From Nonomuraea sediminis (lineage in GTDB: Bacteria; Actinomycetota; Actinomycetes; Streptosporangiales; Streptosporangiaceae): a stretch of DNA of 64,000 bases. Under the pieces are notes generated by a model. That model had not been told where the DNA came from, made no database searches, and saw nothing but the letters and a program-made list of their open reading frames with translations. The stretch's first letter is position 1. The number at the start of each line of letters is the position of its first letter. The stretch lies in assembly GCF_018531495.1 (NCBI RefSeq), contig NZ_JAHDTI010000004.1, forward strand, positions 248,001-312,000, in the 5' to 3' direction. A program made the translations under genes and the position numbers. This document shows, in pieces, positions 38,459 to 45,724 of the stretch.

Positions 38459-38576
38459 ATTCGGATCCGTCTGTGCTGGTCAGAGCGTTGAACGGGCGGG
38501 CGGTCGGGTGAGACAAGGGGCAGCGCGGGCGTTCGGGAACGGCATGTGCTTATGCCCGGTAGCACACGGTGTTGGG

Positions 38577-39131
38577 TCATTGACCGGTGAGGACGTGCGC
38601 CCACGGCTCATCGATGTCGGCCAGACCCAGCACGGCGACCACGTTGTCGAGCATCCCTGCGCCGAACCAGCGCCGCACGGCGTCGTCATCGCCCAGCAGC
38701 TGCCGAACGGTGTCAACCTGCTTGGCGTAGCACCGCCGCACGGCCTGTCCTACCAGCGGCTCCCCGGCGGCACAGTTCGCGTGCATGAGGAAACGCAGGA
38801 TGGTCCGGTCCGCGACAAGCGCGGCGTAGGCGCCGCGTGCCGCAGCCAGCGCCGCCTCGGGCGCCGGCTTACCCCCACCCGACGTCGGCGAGTGCGTGAC
38901 CAAGGTCTCGGTCATCACGACGGACACGTGGTCGACCACCGCCGCGAACAGCGCTTGCTTGTTCGGGTATAGGCGATAGAGATACGGCTGAGAGATGCCG
39001 ACCCGCTCGGCTATCTCGTGCGTCGTCGTGCCGTAGAAACCCTTCTGCGCGAAGCAATCGATCGCGGCGGCCATGATGGCGCGACGTCTTTCGTCGCTCT
39101 TCGTGCTAGTGCCGGCGGCAGGCATGGGCAT
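38577..39131 (-). CDS. TetR family transcriptional regulator
   Basis: Protein of about 184 residues. HTH is T-T-H-E-I-A-E-R-V-G-I-S-Q-P-Y-L-Y-R-L-Y. Start ATG 39131 or 39125 is uncertain. It follows the SnoaL-like gene by 18 bases on the same strand, so the pair is probably one operon. Confidence 0.9.
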   Translation of the reverse strand: MPMPAAGTSTKSDERRRAIMAAAIDCFAQKGFYGTTTHEIAERVGISQPYLYRLYPNKQALFAAVVDHVSVVMTETLVTHSPTSGGGKPAPEAALAAARGAYAALVADRTILRFLMHANCAAGEPLVGQAVRRCYAKQVDTVRQLLGDDDAVRRWFGAGMLDNVVAVLGLADIDEPWAHVLTGQ

Positions 39132-39149
39132 CACTTACCACGGCTCGCC

Positions 39150-39623
39150 TCAGCTTCCGAAAGTCACGCTGAGGTCAGGGTCGGACGGCACGTCGCGGGG
39201 TGTGAGCGCCTCGATGGCTACCAGCGGGTTCCAGTAGTCCAGGTAGTGGGTGATGAGCGCGTCGTCATCGGTCCGGACGACGGAGATGCACGTCTGCTCG
39301 TACGGCTTGCCGGTCGGCAGCGCCGTGCCCGTCGAGCGGAATTCCGCGATCACGAGACTCGGATCGACCGTCTCGTGGAACGCCAGATCGACGAACTCTA
39401 CGTCAAAGGTCTCGGGGAAGTTACTCATGTGCGCGAACAGTGCGTCTCGCCCCGTTACCCGTCGAGGCATGCCGGTCGGTGCGAACGGGAACTCGAGGAC
39501 CGCGTCCGGGGCGAACAGCTTCACCCATTCGTCGATGCGTCCTGCGGCGGTAAGGCGCAGATGTTCGGCCACGGTGTGCTGGGCAGCGGCGCGGCGGTTG
39601 GCGTCGTCTTTCTCGGCTGTCAT
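39150..39623 (-). CDS. SnoaL-like / NTF2-fold protein
   Basis: Protein of 157 residues with the NTF2 fold typical of ketosteroid-isomerase or polyketide-cyclase-like proteins. The N-terminal helix A-E-H-L-R-L-T-A-A-G-R-I-D-E-W is followed by the cone-like beta sheet. TAGGAG 5 bases upstream supports the start at 39623. Substrate unknown; paired with a TetR gene. Confidence 0.82.
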   Translation of the reverse strand: MTAEKDDANRRAAAQHTVAEHLRLTAAGRIDEWVKLFAPDAVLEFPFAPTGMPRRVTGRDALFAHMSNFPETFDVEFVDLAFHETVDPSLVIAEFRSTGTALPTGKPYEQTCISVVRTDDDALITHYLDYWNPLVAIEALTPRDVPSDPDLSVTFGS

Positions 39624-40342
39624 ATCGACTCCTACGTTAGTGATTGACCTATAACATACCAGAGCGCAGCAGTCGTGCCGATCGTTGGCCGCTGCTCGAG
39701 GAAGACGGGGTGCCTGGCAGAGGCGGGCGCAGCGAGAGCAGGCTGGAGCTGTCGCAAAACCGCAGTTCGATGAGGTCGAAGACACCACGTGATCGCCGAC
39801 GAGGTGAACGCGGTCGAGGTAGCCGCCAGGTGGGCGCTGTTGGCACGATCCAGCTCCTACAAGATCATCGAGGCGGTTCGAGTGATGTTCGTTTCGTGTG
39901 CGACGCCATGGTGAGGATGAGCGCCTGACTTGCGGTGATTCGATCGCCTTTTCGATGACGGTTGGAGATCGATCGATCCGTCTTGGTTGAGTGCGCTCCG
40001 GGTGGGCGGAAACGTGACGACGTCCGTTGAGAAGGCCACGACCCTCCCGATTCTCTTGGCGGAGCAGGCGGGAGGGCCGTGGACGCGAGCCCCGGAGGGC
40101 ACTGTGGTCGCGGTAGAGGCCTAAGCCGGCCACCTTCGCCGCCGACAAGACCATCGTCGACGAAGCCGCCACCCGCACCGCCATCAATGAAGTCATCGCA
40201 GCCGAGTGGCAGAAACCAGCCCCGGCTCGAGGCCTTCGCCAAGTGGGCTGTGATCGTTGACCCGCAGTCCTGGCGGCCGACTACATGTACGTGCACATCG
40301 GTCACGCCGCAGATTGTCACACCCTTCTGCGACTCTCCCAGG
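39624..40342. other. Low-gene-density accessory stretch
   Basis: About 720 bases of lower GC than the surroundings. It contains a short 36-codon GTG frame at 40014-40124, a hairpin with CCCTCCCG/CGGGAGGG (40042-40076) and the degenerate reading frame listed separately. No intact gene is recognised. Probably the eroded remains of a transferred segment. Confidence 0.6.
40123..40290 (+). pseudogene. Frameshifted fragment resembling a CdiA-type RNase A toxin domain
   Basis: In one frame (40123-40200) the translation includes A-T-R-T-A-I-N-E-V-I-A-A-E, and just after, in another frame, N-Q-P-R-L-E-A-F-A-K-W. Joined across a shift they resemble the helix of bacterial RNase A-like toxin domains (pattern A-T-A-x-R-A-I-x-x-V-I-A-A-N-x-x-R-I-x-A-W). 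No start codon or catalytic His is seen. The match is by eye and weak. Confidence 0.3.
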
Positions 40343-40732
40343 ATGCTGAACGTGGAACATCTGCGGCCGTTACTGCGGGCCGCCTGGGGGCCCGACACCT
40401 GCGATCCAGTAGGCCGTGAACAGTGGCGGCCCGACAACCCGGCAAGGAGCCAGTGCGGGACGACGGCACTGGTAGTGCAGGACCTGCTCGGAGGTGACCT
40501 GATCCTTGGCGAGGTCCATGTCGGTGGAGCCAAGGTCTGGAACCACTATTGGAATCGGCTGCCTGACGGCACAGAAGTGGACTTCACGTCCGATCAATTT
40601 CAACCCGGCGAGGTCGTTGTCGGTGGTCGCGTACAGCATCGGCCACCGGATGCGCCTCGCCGGTGCCGCGAGGAGTACGAGCTGCTCCGACAGCGGGTGC
40701 TTTCTGCCCTGGCCTCGCCGCGACTCGACTGA
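40343..40732 (+). CDS. YunG-like family protein
   Basis: Protein of 129 residues. It shows the YunG-like pattern of W-x-x-D-T-C, Q-C-G-T-T-A-L-V-V-Q-D, a Gly-rich turn and H-Y-W-N-R-L-P-D-G-x-E-V-D-F-T. The arrangement of Cys, His and Asp recalls papain-like folds but function is unknown. The ribosome site is weak (CCAGG close to the ATG). Codon 10 is TTA, rare in high-GC actinomycetes, and third-position GC is low for this window, which suggests acquisition. Confidence 0.75.
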   Translation: MLNVEHLRPLLRAAWGPDTCDPVGREQWRPDNPARSQCGTTALVVQDLLGGDLILGEVHVGGAKVWNHYWNRLPDGTEVDFTSDQFQPGEVVVGGRVQHRPPDAPRRCREEYELLRQRVLSALASPRLD

Positions 40733-40744
40733 AGAAGGCCTGCC

Positions 40745-40781
40745 AGTGGCGCCATGAATCGCGATCTTGTAGTGCGCCACT
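40745..40781 (+). terminator. Hairpin after the YunG-like gene
   Basis: AGTGGCGC and GCGCCACT form a perfect 8-bp stem with a 21-base loop, 13 bases after the stop codon. No T tract. Confidence 0.35.
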
Positions 40782-40877
40782 CACAGAAGCGGCCATTCGT
40801 TAACGATCTCGTTTGTCGCGAGGCCCCGGAAACCTAGCTTGGACCTCCGCGGTCACCCGCCAATGCGCCCTGCACAC

Positions 40878-40912
40878 GCAGACCCCGTCCGCCTCACGCT
40901 GCCGGGGTCTGC
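40878..40912 (+). terminator. Perfect 10-bp hairpin
   Basis: GCAGACCCCG pairs with CGGGGTCTGC around a 15-base loop in the gap between the YunG-like gene and repeat copy 2. It could be a terminator or part of an unrecognised RNA. Confidence 0.4.
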
Positions 40913-41037
40913 TCACACCGCCACATCCTCACGGTGAATGACGTGCCCGTCCTCATCTTGAGTGTCCGGGAACACCGCTCTTGCGGTCCTGCTGCTGGTG
41001 ACGGGCGTTTCGCTGATCCTGGACCCGCCATTTCGGG

Positions 41038-41244
41038 GGCTCTGTCCAGGGAGATGCTCCTCCGGTGACGCGTGGTCGGCCGCCGTTACGCCACCCGCAT
41101 TCCCGCCTACCCCGGTCCCGCGTCGCCCGCCGTACGCCCGTTCCCAGAGCGCTCGCCGTACGTCGGTCGGTCCTGGGGTGCTCGCCGTACGGCTGTTCCC
41201 GGGGTGCTCGCTGTAGGTCGTTCTGGGGTACTCGCCGTACGGGG
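41038..41244 (+). repeat. Dispersed repeat element, copy 2 (no leader)
   Basis: Core 41038-41127 matches copy 1 over all 90 bases with a handful of substitutions. Tail units start at 41128, 41154, 41183, 41209 and a remnant at 41233. The second unit carries a 4-base duplication (GGTC). The leader is missing: the element begins directly after a short hydrophobic frame (GTG 40962). No gene is seen elsewhere in this 650-base gap. Confidence 0.9.
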
Positions 41245-41384
41245 CAGCTGTCGGGCTGATCTTGGAGGGTGTCCTGTTTTCTCGGGTGAGGTGCGGGGTG
41301 GGGGAATCATGCTTAAATGAGCCGTCCGGGGCGGCGTAGAGGGGTGGGGGTCGTACCCTGACTGGGATCCCTCAGGAGGCTGCC

Positions 41385-42104
41385 ATCAATCGCCTAGTGC
41401 TATGGAACGTCGACCTGACGCTGGTCGACGTCGCGATCGTGACCAGGGAAGCGTACGCAGAGGCGTTCCGGGTCGTGACGGGGCGACCGCTGGTGAAGCT
41501 GGCTCCTGCGATGGGCCGGCCCGATTCGGAGATCGTGTTCGAGACGCTGGCCGTGAACGGCATCGTGGCCGAGGACGATCACCTGCCCAGGTTCCTGTCG
41601 GCACTGGCCGTCGCGTTCGCCGACCGGCACAAGCGGCTGGCCAAGGACGGCCGGATGATGCCCGGCGCCAAGGACGCGCTGAAGGCCGTCTCCAGGCTCG
41701 ACGGCGTGGTCCAGTCCGTGCTGACGGGCACGATCAAGAGCAACGCCGTGCACAAGCTGAAGGCGTTCGGCCTGGAGAAGTACATCGACTTCGAGATCGG
41801 TGGTTACGGCGAGGAGGTCTATCCGAAGGCCACGCTGCTCCAGGTCGCGCAGGGCCGGGCCAAGGAGCATCTCGGAACGCCGTTCACCCCGGCGAACACC
41901 GTGGTCATCGGCGACTCGACGCGCGACGTCCAGGCGGCCAGGATCGGCGGCGCGGCGATGATCGGCGTCGCCTCGGGGCGCTCGATGGCGGCCGAGCTGC
42001 GCGAGGCGGGCGCCGACATCGTGCTGCCCGACCTGTCCAACGCCTCCGAGGTGGTGGCCGCCGTCGCGGGCCTGACCGCCCCGCTCGACAGACAAGCAGG
42101 CTGA
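41385..42104 (+). CDS. HAD-like protein with Asn in motif I and an unusual start
   Basis: Protein of about 239 residues of the HAD fold. Motif I reads L-V-L-W-N-V-D-L-T-L, with Asn where the nucleophile Asp should be. Motif II region L-T-G-T and motif IV V-I-G-D-S-T-R-D are intact. AGGAGG (41374-41379) is 5 bases before ATC at 41385, while the first normal start, GTG 41397, is 17 bases away and would cut strand 1. Either ATC is used or GTG 41397 is used inefficiently. It may be a non-catalytic HAD relative. Confidence 0.8.
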   Translation: MNRLVLWNVDLTLVDVAIVTREAYAEAFRVVTGRPLVKLAPAMGRPDSEIVFETLAVNGIVAEDDHLPRFLSALAVAFADRHKRLAKDGRMMPGAKDALKAVSRLDGVVQSVLTGTIKSNAVHKLKAFGLEKYIDFEIGGYGEEVYPKATLLQVAQGRAKEHLGTPFTPANTVVIGDSTRDVQAARIGGAAMIGVASGRSMAAELREAGADIVLPDLSNASEVVAAVAGLTAPLDRQAG

Positions 42105-42310
42105 CCCGGTACGGCAAGGCCGAGCACGATCCCACGCCAGGTTGCTCACCCGAAGACACCCGGCGAGGCTGGCAGCGTCGGGCGAGTGTCAGGGAGGTCC
42201 GCAAAAGCGGACAGACGGTCGCCCACTGAGGGCTGCACGCGGTCGGGCGGGCGCCCCGCCGGGTGAAGGCCGGAAAGGTCGGGCGGGGGCTGGATGTGTG
42301 TGGGTGGGGG

Positions 42311-43843
42311 TCAGGCCAGGCGCTTGAGGAAGCGGGAGGCGATGGGGGCCGCGACGGCCGCGCCGGTGCCGCCGCCCTCGACGATCACGGCGAAGGCCAC
42401 GTCGCCCCGGTAGCCGATGAACCACGAGTGGGTGGGCGGCTCCTTGCCCGATCCGTACTCGGCGGTTCCCGTCTTGCCCGCCGTACCGGAAGGGAAGGGG
42501 ACGGCGTGCGCGGTGCCTTCGGAGATCACCGCGGGCATGAGCGAGCGCAGGGCCTTCACCACCGCGGGCTCCAGCGGCCGGGGCTTGACGGAACGGTCGG
42601 GCACCAGCGCGGGAGGCACGATGCGGGGCGGACGCCAGGTGCCGGAGGCGATGGCGGCGGCCACGGAGGCCATGTTGAGCGGGCTGGCCAGGACCCGGCC
42701 CTGGCCGATGGAGGCGGAGGCCAGGTCGGTGTCGTCGCGCGGCGCGGGGAACTCGGCCCGGACCGCGGGCACGCCCGGTGTGACCGCCGCGCCGAACCCG
42801 AACGTCGCGGCCACCGACGCGAGCCGCCCGTCGCCGAGCTTGTCCACGCCCATCGCGCCGAACGTGGTGTTGCACGAGTGCGCGAAGGCGTCGCGGAAGG
42901 ACAGCGTGCCGTAGTCGTGGAACTCGGCGTTGTGGAAGGGGAAGCCGCCGATGTTCTGCTCCGGCGGGCACGTCACGGTCTGCGACGGCGACACCCCGCC
43001 CGCCACCAGCGCGGAAGCCGTAACGATCTTGAAGGTGGAGCCGGGCGGGTACTTGCCCATCAGCGCCCGGTTGAACCCGCCGGGCCGGTTGACCACCGCC
43101 AGGATCTCGCCGGTCGAGGGCCGCAGCGCCACCAGCGAGGCGGGCTTGTCCACCCCTTCGAGCGCGGCGGCGCCCGCCCGGTGCACGCGCAGGTCGACCG
43201 TGGTCTTCAGCGGTTCCGAGGTCGCGGTCTTGACCAGCGGCCTGATCACGGTGTCGCCCTCCATCAGGTCGATCTCGGTCGAGCCGCGGGTGCCGAACCT
43301 GGAGGGATACACCGCCTTGATCCCCTCGACGAGCTGTTGCACCGAGCCGGGCGCGTCGGATCCGTCGATGCGGGTCCCGTCGGCCGCCAGGACGGGCGTG
43401 GTGGCCGCGTCACGCGTGATCGCCTTGATCGTCCGGCCCTTGCGCAGCGCGGGGTGGATCGTGGACGGCGACCAGGCGACCTTCCAACGCCGCTCGGTCT
43501 CGACGAGCTTCAGCGTCCCGTCGTACTCCCAGTCGCGGACGCCGGCCAGCCGGGAGTGGAAGGGCACGATGTCTCCCGTACCCGCACGGCCGGCCGAGAA
43601 GGCGGCCCCCGTCAGCCGGAGGTTCGTCCGGAACCCGCGATGCCAGGACTCGAAGTCGGCCGGCGGGTCGGCGACCAGCCGCTTCATCGCCGCGTAGTCC
43701 TGGCGGGACCATGCCGCCAGGTACGCGCCGGCGGTCTCCTCAGGCGAACCCTGGGTGCGCAGGGCCCACACGACTCCCCCGGCGACGAGAACGGGCACCA
43801 GGACCCCAGCGGTGATCCACGGCCATCTCCGTCGTTCAGTCAT
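42311..43843 (-). CDS. Penicillin-binding protein, class B-like transpeptidase
   Basis: Membrane-anchored transpeptidase of 510 residues that would crosslink peptidoglycan. One N-terminal membrane helix (about 8-28) is followed by an NTF2-like MecA_N-type domain and the transpeptidase domain. The three active-site motifs are S-T-F-K, S-C-N and K-T-G-T. No PASTA domain. It is divergent from a LysR regulator, with 87 bases between starts, suggesting AmpR-like control. Confidence 0.93.
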   Translation of the reverse strand: MTERRRWPWITAGVLVPVLVAGGVVWALRTQGSPEETAGAYLAAWSRQDYAAMKRLVADPPADFESWHRGFRTNLRLTGAAFSAGRAGTGDIVPFHSRLAGVRDWEYDGTLKLVETERRWKVAWSPSTIHPALRKGRTIKAITRDAATTPVLAADGTRIDGSDAPGSVQQLVEGIKAVYPSRFGTRGSTEIDLMEGDTVIRPLVKTATSEPLKTTVDLRVHRAGAAALEGVDKPASLVALRPSTGEILAVVNRPGGFNRALMGKYPPGSTFKIVTASALVAGGVSPSQTVTCPPEQNIGGFPFHNAEFHDYGTLSFRDAFAHSCNTTFGAMGVDKLGDGRLASVAATFGFGAAVTPGVPAVRAEFPAPRDDTDLASASIGQGRVLASPLNMASVAAAIASGTWRPPRIVPPALVPDRSVKPRPLEPAVVKALRSLMPAVISEGTAHAVPFPSGTAGKTGTAEYGSGKEPPTHSWFIGYRGDVAFAVIVEGGGTGAAVAAPIASRFLKRLA

Positions 43844-43885
43844 GCCCAAGAGGAGACCAAAGCCCCATTCGGGATGTCCAATACT

Positions 43886-43922
43886 GATATAACCACAAAA
43901 CCGATATAAATCTGGATATAGT
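43886..43922. promoter_or_regulatory. GATATA repeats and TATAGT -10 in the PBP/LysR divergent region
   Basis: GATATAA occurs at 43886 and 43903 and GATATAG at 43915. The last one contains TATAGT (43917-43922), a good -10 box 8 bases before the LysR ATG, so the regulator may be leaderless and autoregulated. The AT-rich block stands out sharply from its surroundings. Confidence 0.5.
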
Positions 43923-43930
43923 GGCTGGTC

Positions 43931-44848
43931 ATGGACCTCGTCCGCCATCTTCGCTACTTCATGGTGGTCGCGGAAGAGCTGCATTTCGGCAACGCCGCGA
44001 TCCGGCTCGGCATGGCCCAGCCGCCGCTCAGCCAGCGCATCAAGCGCCTGGAGGAGGAGCTCGACGTCCAGCTCTTCGACCGCTCAAGCCGCCAGGTCCG
44101 CCTGACCGAGGCGGGCAGGCTGCTGGTCGTCGAGGCCCGCGAGATCGTCGACCGCGTCGACCGGATGCGCGAGCTGGTCCGCCAGGGCGACGGCGCCGTG
44201 CTGCGCGTGGGCGTCCCGCCCGACCTGGCCGCCGTCGTCATCGCCGCCCTGGTCGCGGGCTTCCGCGAGAGCAATCCGGGCGTACGGCTCGCGCCGGCCG
44301 AGATCTGGACCGCCGACCAGGTCACGGCGCTGGCGGACGGCGCGATCGATGTCGGCATCGTGCGTCACCCGGTCACCGCCCCGGGCCTGCACTTCGGCCA
44401 GGTCCTGGTGCAGCCGCAGGGCGTGCTGCTGGCCGAGGACGACCCGCTGGCCGAGGCGGCCGAGGTGCACCTGGCCGACCTGGCGGGCAGGGAACTGCTG
44501 ATGCCGCCCAAGGAGGGCGAGCCCGGCATGCACGCAGACCTGCTCGCCGAGTGCCGCCGCCACGGTTACGTGCCCGCGCAGGTGCACTCGGGCGCCGGGC
44601 TCGGGCTGGTGCTCGCGGGCGCGGCGGTGGCGTTCGCGCCACGGCTGGAGTCGCCGGGGGTCGCCTGGCGGCCGCTGCTAGGCTCGCCCCTCGCGTGCCG
44701 CTTCTCGACCGCGTGGCGGTCGGCGACGGTCGCGATCACGGACTTCTCGGCGGTAGCCGTACGGACTCTCAAGGAGCGCGCCAGGATGGCAGACGACGGC
44801 GCCACGCCCGTGCGGCGGGTCAGCCGGAGGCCGGGGGTGCTGGCGTGA
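43931..44848 (+). CDS. LysR family transcriptional regulator
   Basis: Regulator of 305 residues. The N-terminal HTH has L-H-F-G-N-A-A-I-R-L-G-M-A-Q-P-P-L-S-Q and the C-terminal part a periplasmic-binding-like effector domain. Coupled (GTGA) to the serine hydrolase gene and divergent from a PBP gene, a layout like AmpR controlling beta-lactamase. Effector might be a cell-wall fragment or beta-lactam; inferred from context only. Confidence 0.93.
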   Translation: MDLVRHLRYFMVVAEELHFGNAAIRLGMAQPPLSQRIKRLEEELDVQLFDRSSRQVRLTEAGRLLVVEAREIVDRVDRMRELVRQGDGAVLRVGVPPDLAAVVIAALVAGFRESNPGVRLAPAEIWTADQVTALADGAIDVGIVRHPVTAPGLHFGQVLVQPQGVLLAEDDPLAEAAEVHLADLAGRELLMPPKEGEPGMHADLLAECRRHGYVPAQVHSGAGLGLVLAGAAVAFAPRLESPGVAWRPLLGSPLACRFSTAWRSATVAITDFSAVAVRTLKERARMADDGATPVRRVSRRPGVLA

Positions 44849-45702
44849 GAGAGCCGGACTTCGCCGGGGTCTTCGCCGGGGCAGGCGTCACGGGGTGGCT
44901 GTACGCCTGCGACCTGGACTCCGGCCGGGAGGTCGGGCACGGCGCCGACGCGGGAGTGCCGACGGCCTCGGTGTTCAAGGTGCCGCTGCTGGTGGAGTTC
45001 GCCAGGCGGGCCGACGACGGGCTGCTGGACCCGACCGAGCAGCTGACCGTGCCCGCGCGCGGCAGGACCGAGGGGCCCACCGGGATCGCGGCCATGCTCG
45101 ACGACGTCACGATGTCGCTGCGGGACCTGGCCTACCTGATGATCGCGGTCAGCGACAACGGCGCGGCCGACGCGCTGATGGCCAGGATCGGGTTCGACGC
45201 GGTGAACGCCATGCTGGCCGGCTTCGGGCTGCACGGCACCGTCGTGCGCCAGGACTGCCAGGACTTCACCGACAGCATGGCCGAGGACGCCGGGCACGGC
45301 TGGCCGTACCTGGACCCCGAGGACATCGCGCGGCTGCGGGTGCTCGACCCGGAGCGCACCAACCGCAGCACGCCGCGGGAGATGGCCAGGCTCTTCGGGC
45401 TGATCTGGCGCGACGAGGCCGCCTCCGCCGAGTCGTGCGCGTGGATGCGCACCGTGCTCGGCCTGCAGGTGTGGCCGCACCGGCTGGCCACCGGGTTCCC
45501 CTACGACGACGTGGACGTCAGCGGCAAGACCGGCACCATGCCCACGCTGCGCAACGAGGCGGGCGTGGTGGAGTACCCGGACGGCGGGCGGTACGCGGTG
45601 GCCGTCTTCACCCGCTCGTTCAGCCCGGCGCTGAACCAGCCGCGGGCCGACGCGGTGATCGGCACGGCGGCGCGTATGGCGGTGGACCACCTACGCAGGT
45701 AG
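44845..45702 (+). CDS. Class A beta-lactamase-like serine hydrolase
   Basis: Protein of 285 residues. Motifs S-V-F-K, S-D-N and K-T-G-T correspond to the class A beta-lactamase/PBP active site. The omega-loop area is short (D-P-E-R-T-N-R-S-T-P) and a clear E-x-x-L-N is not seen, so efficient beta-lactam hydrolysis is doubtful. No signal peptide is visible from GTG 44845, which overlaps the LysR stop. May act in the cytoplasm or be misnamed as a lactamase. Confidence 0.85.
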   Translation: MREPDFAGVFAGAGVTGWLYACDLDSGREVGHGADAGVPTASVFKVPLLVEFARRADDGLLDPTEQLTVPARGRTEGPTGIAAMLDDVTMSLRDLAYLMIAVSDNGAADALMARIGFDAVNAMLAGFGLHGTVVRQDCQDFTDSMAEDAGHGWPYLDPEDIARLRVLDPERTNRSTPREMARLFGLIWRDEAASAESCAWMRTVLGLQVWPHRLATGFPYDDVDVSGKTGTMPTLRNEAGVVEYPDGGRYAVAVFTRSFSPALNQPRADAVIGTAARMAVDHLRR

Positions 45703-45724
45703 CGACTTATGTGGGGGGTCAGGT

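Noticed and set aside
38269..38460. Coding frame in the dispersed repeat (peptide similar in all three copies)
   Set aside because: Copy 2 carries a 4-base duplication in the tail that breaks the frame, changes are not biased to third positions, and there is no ribosome site.
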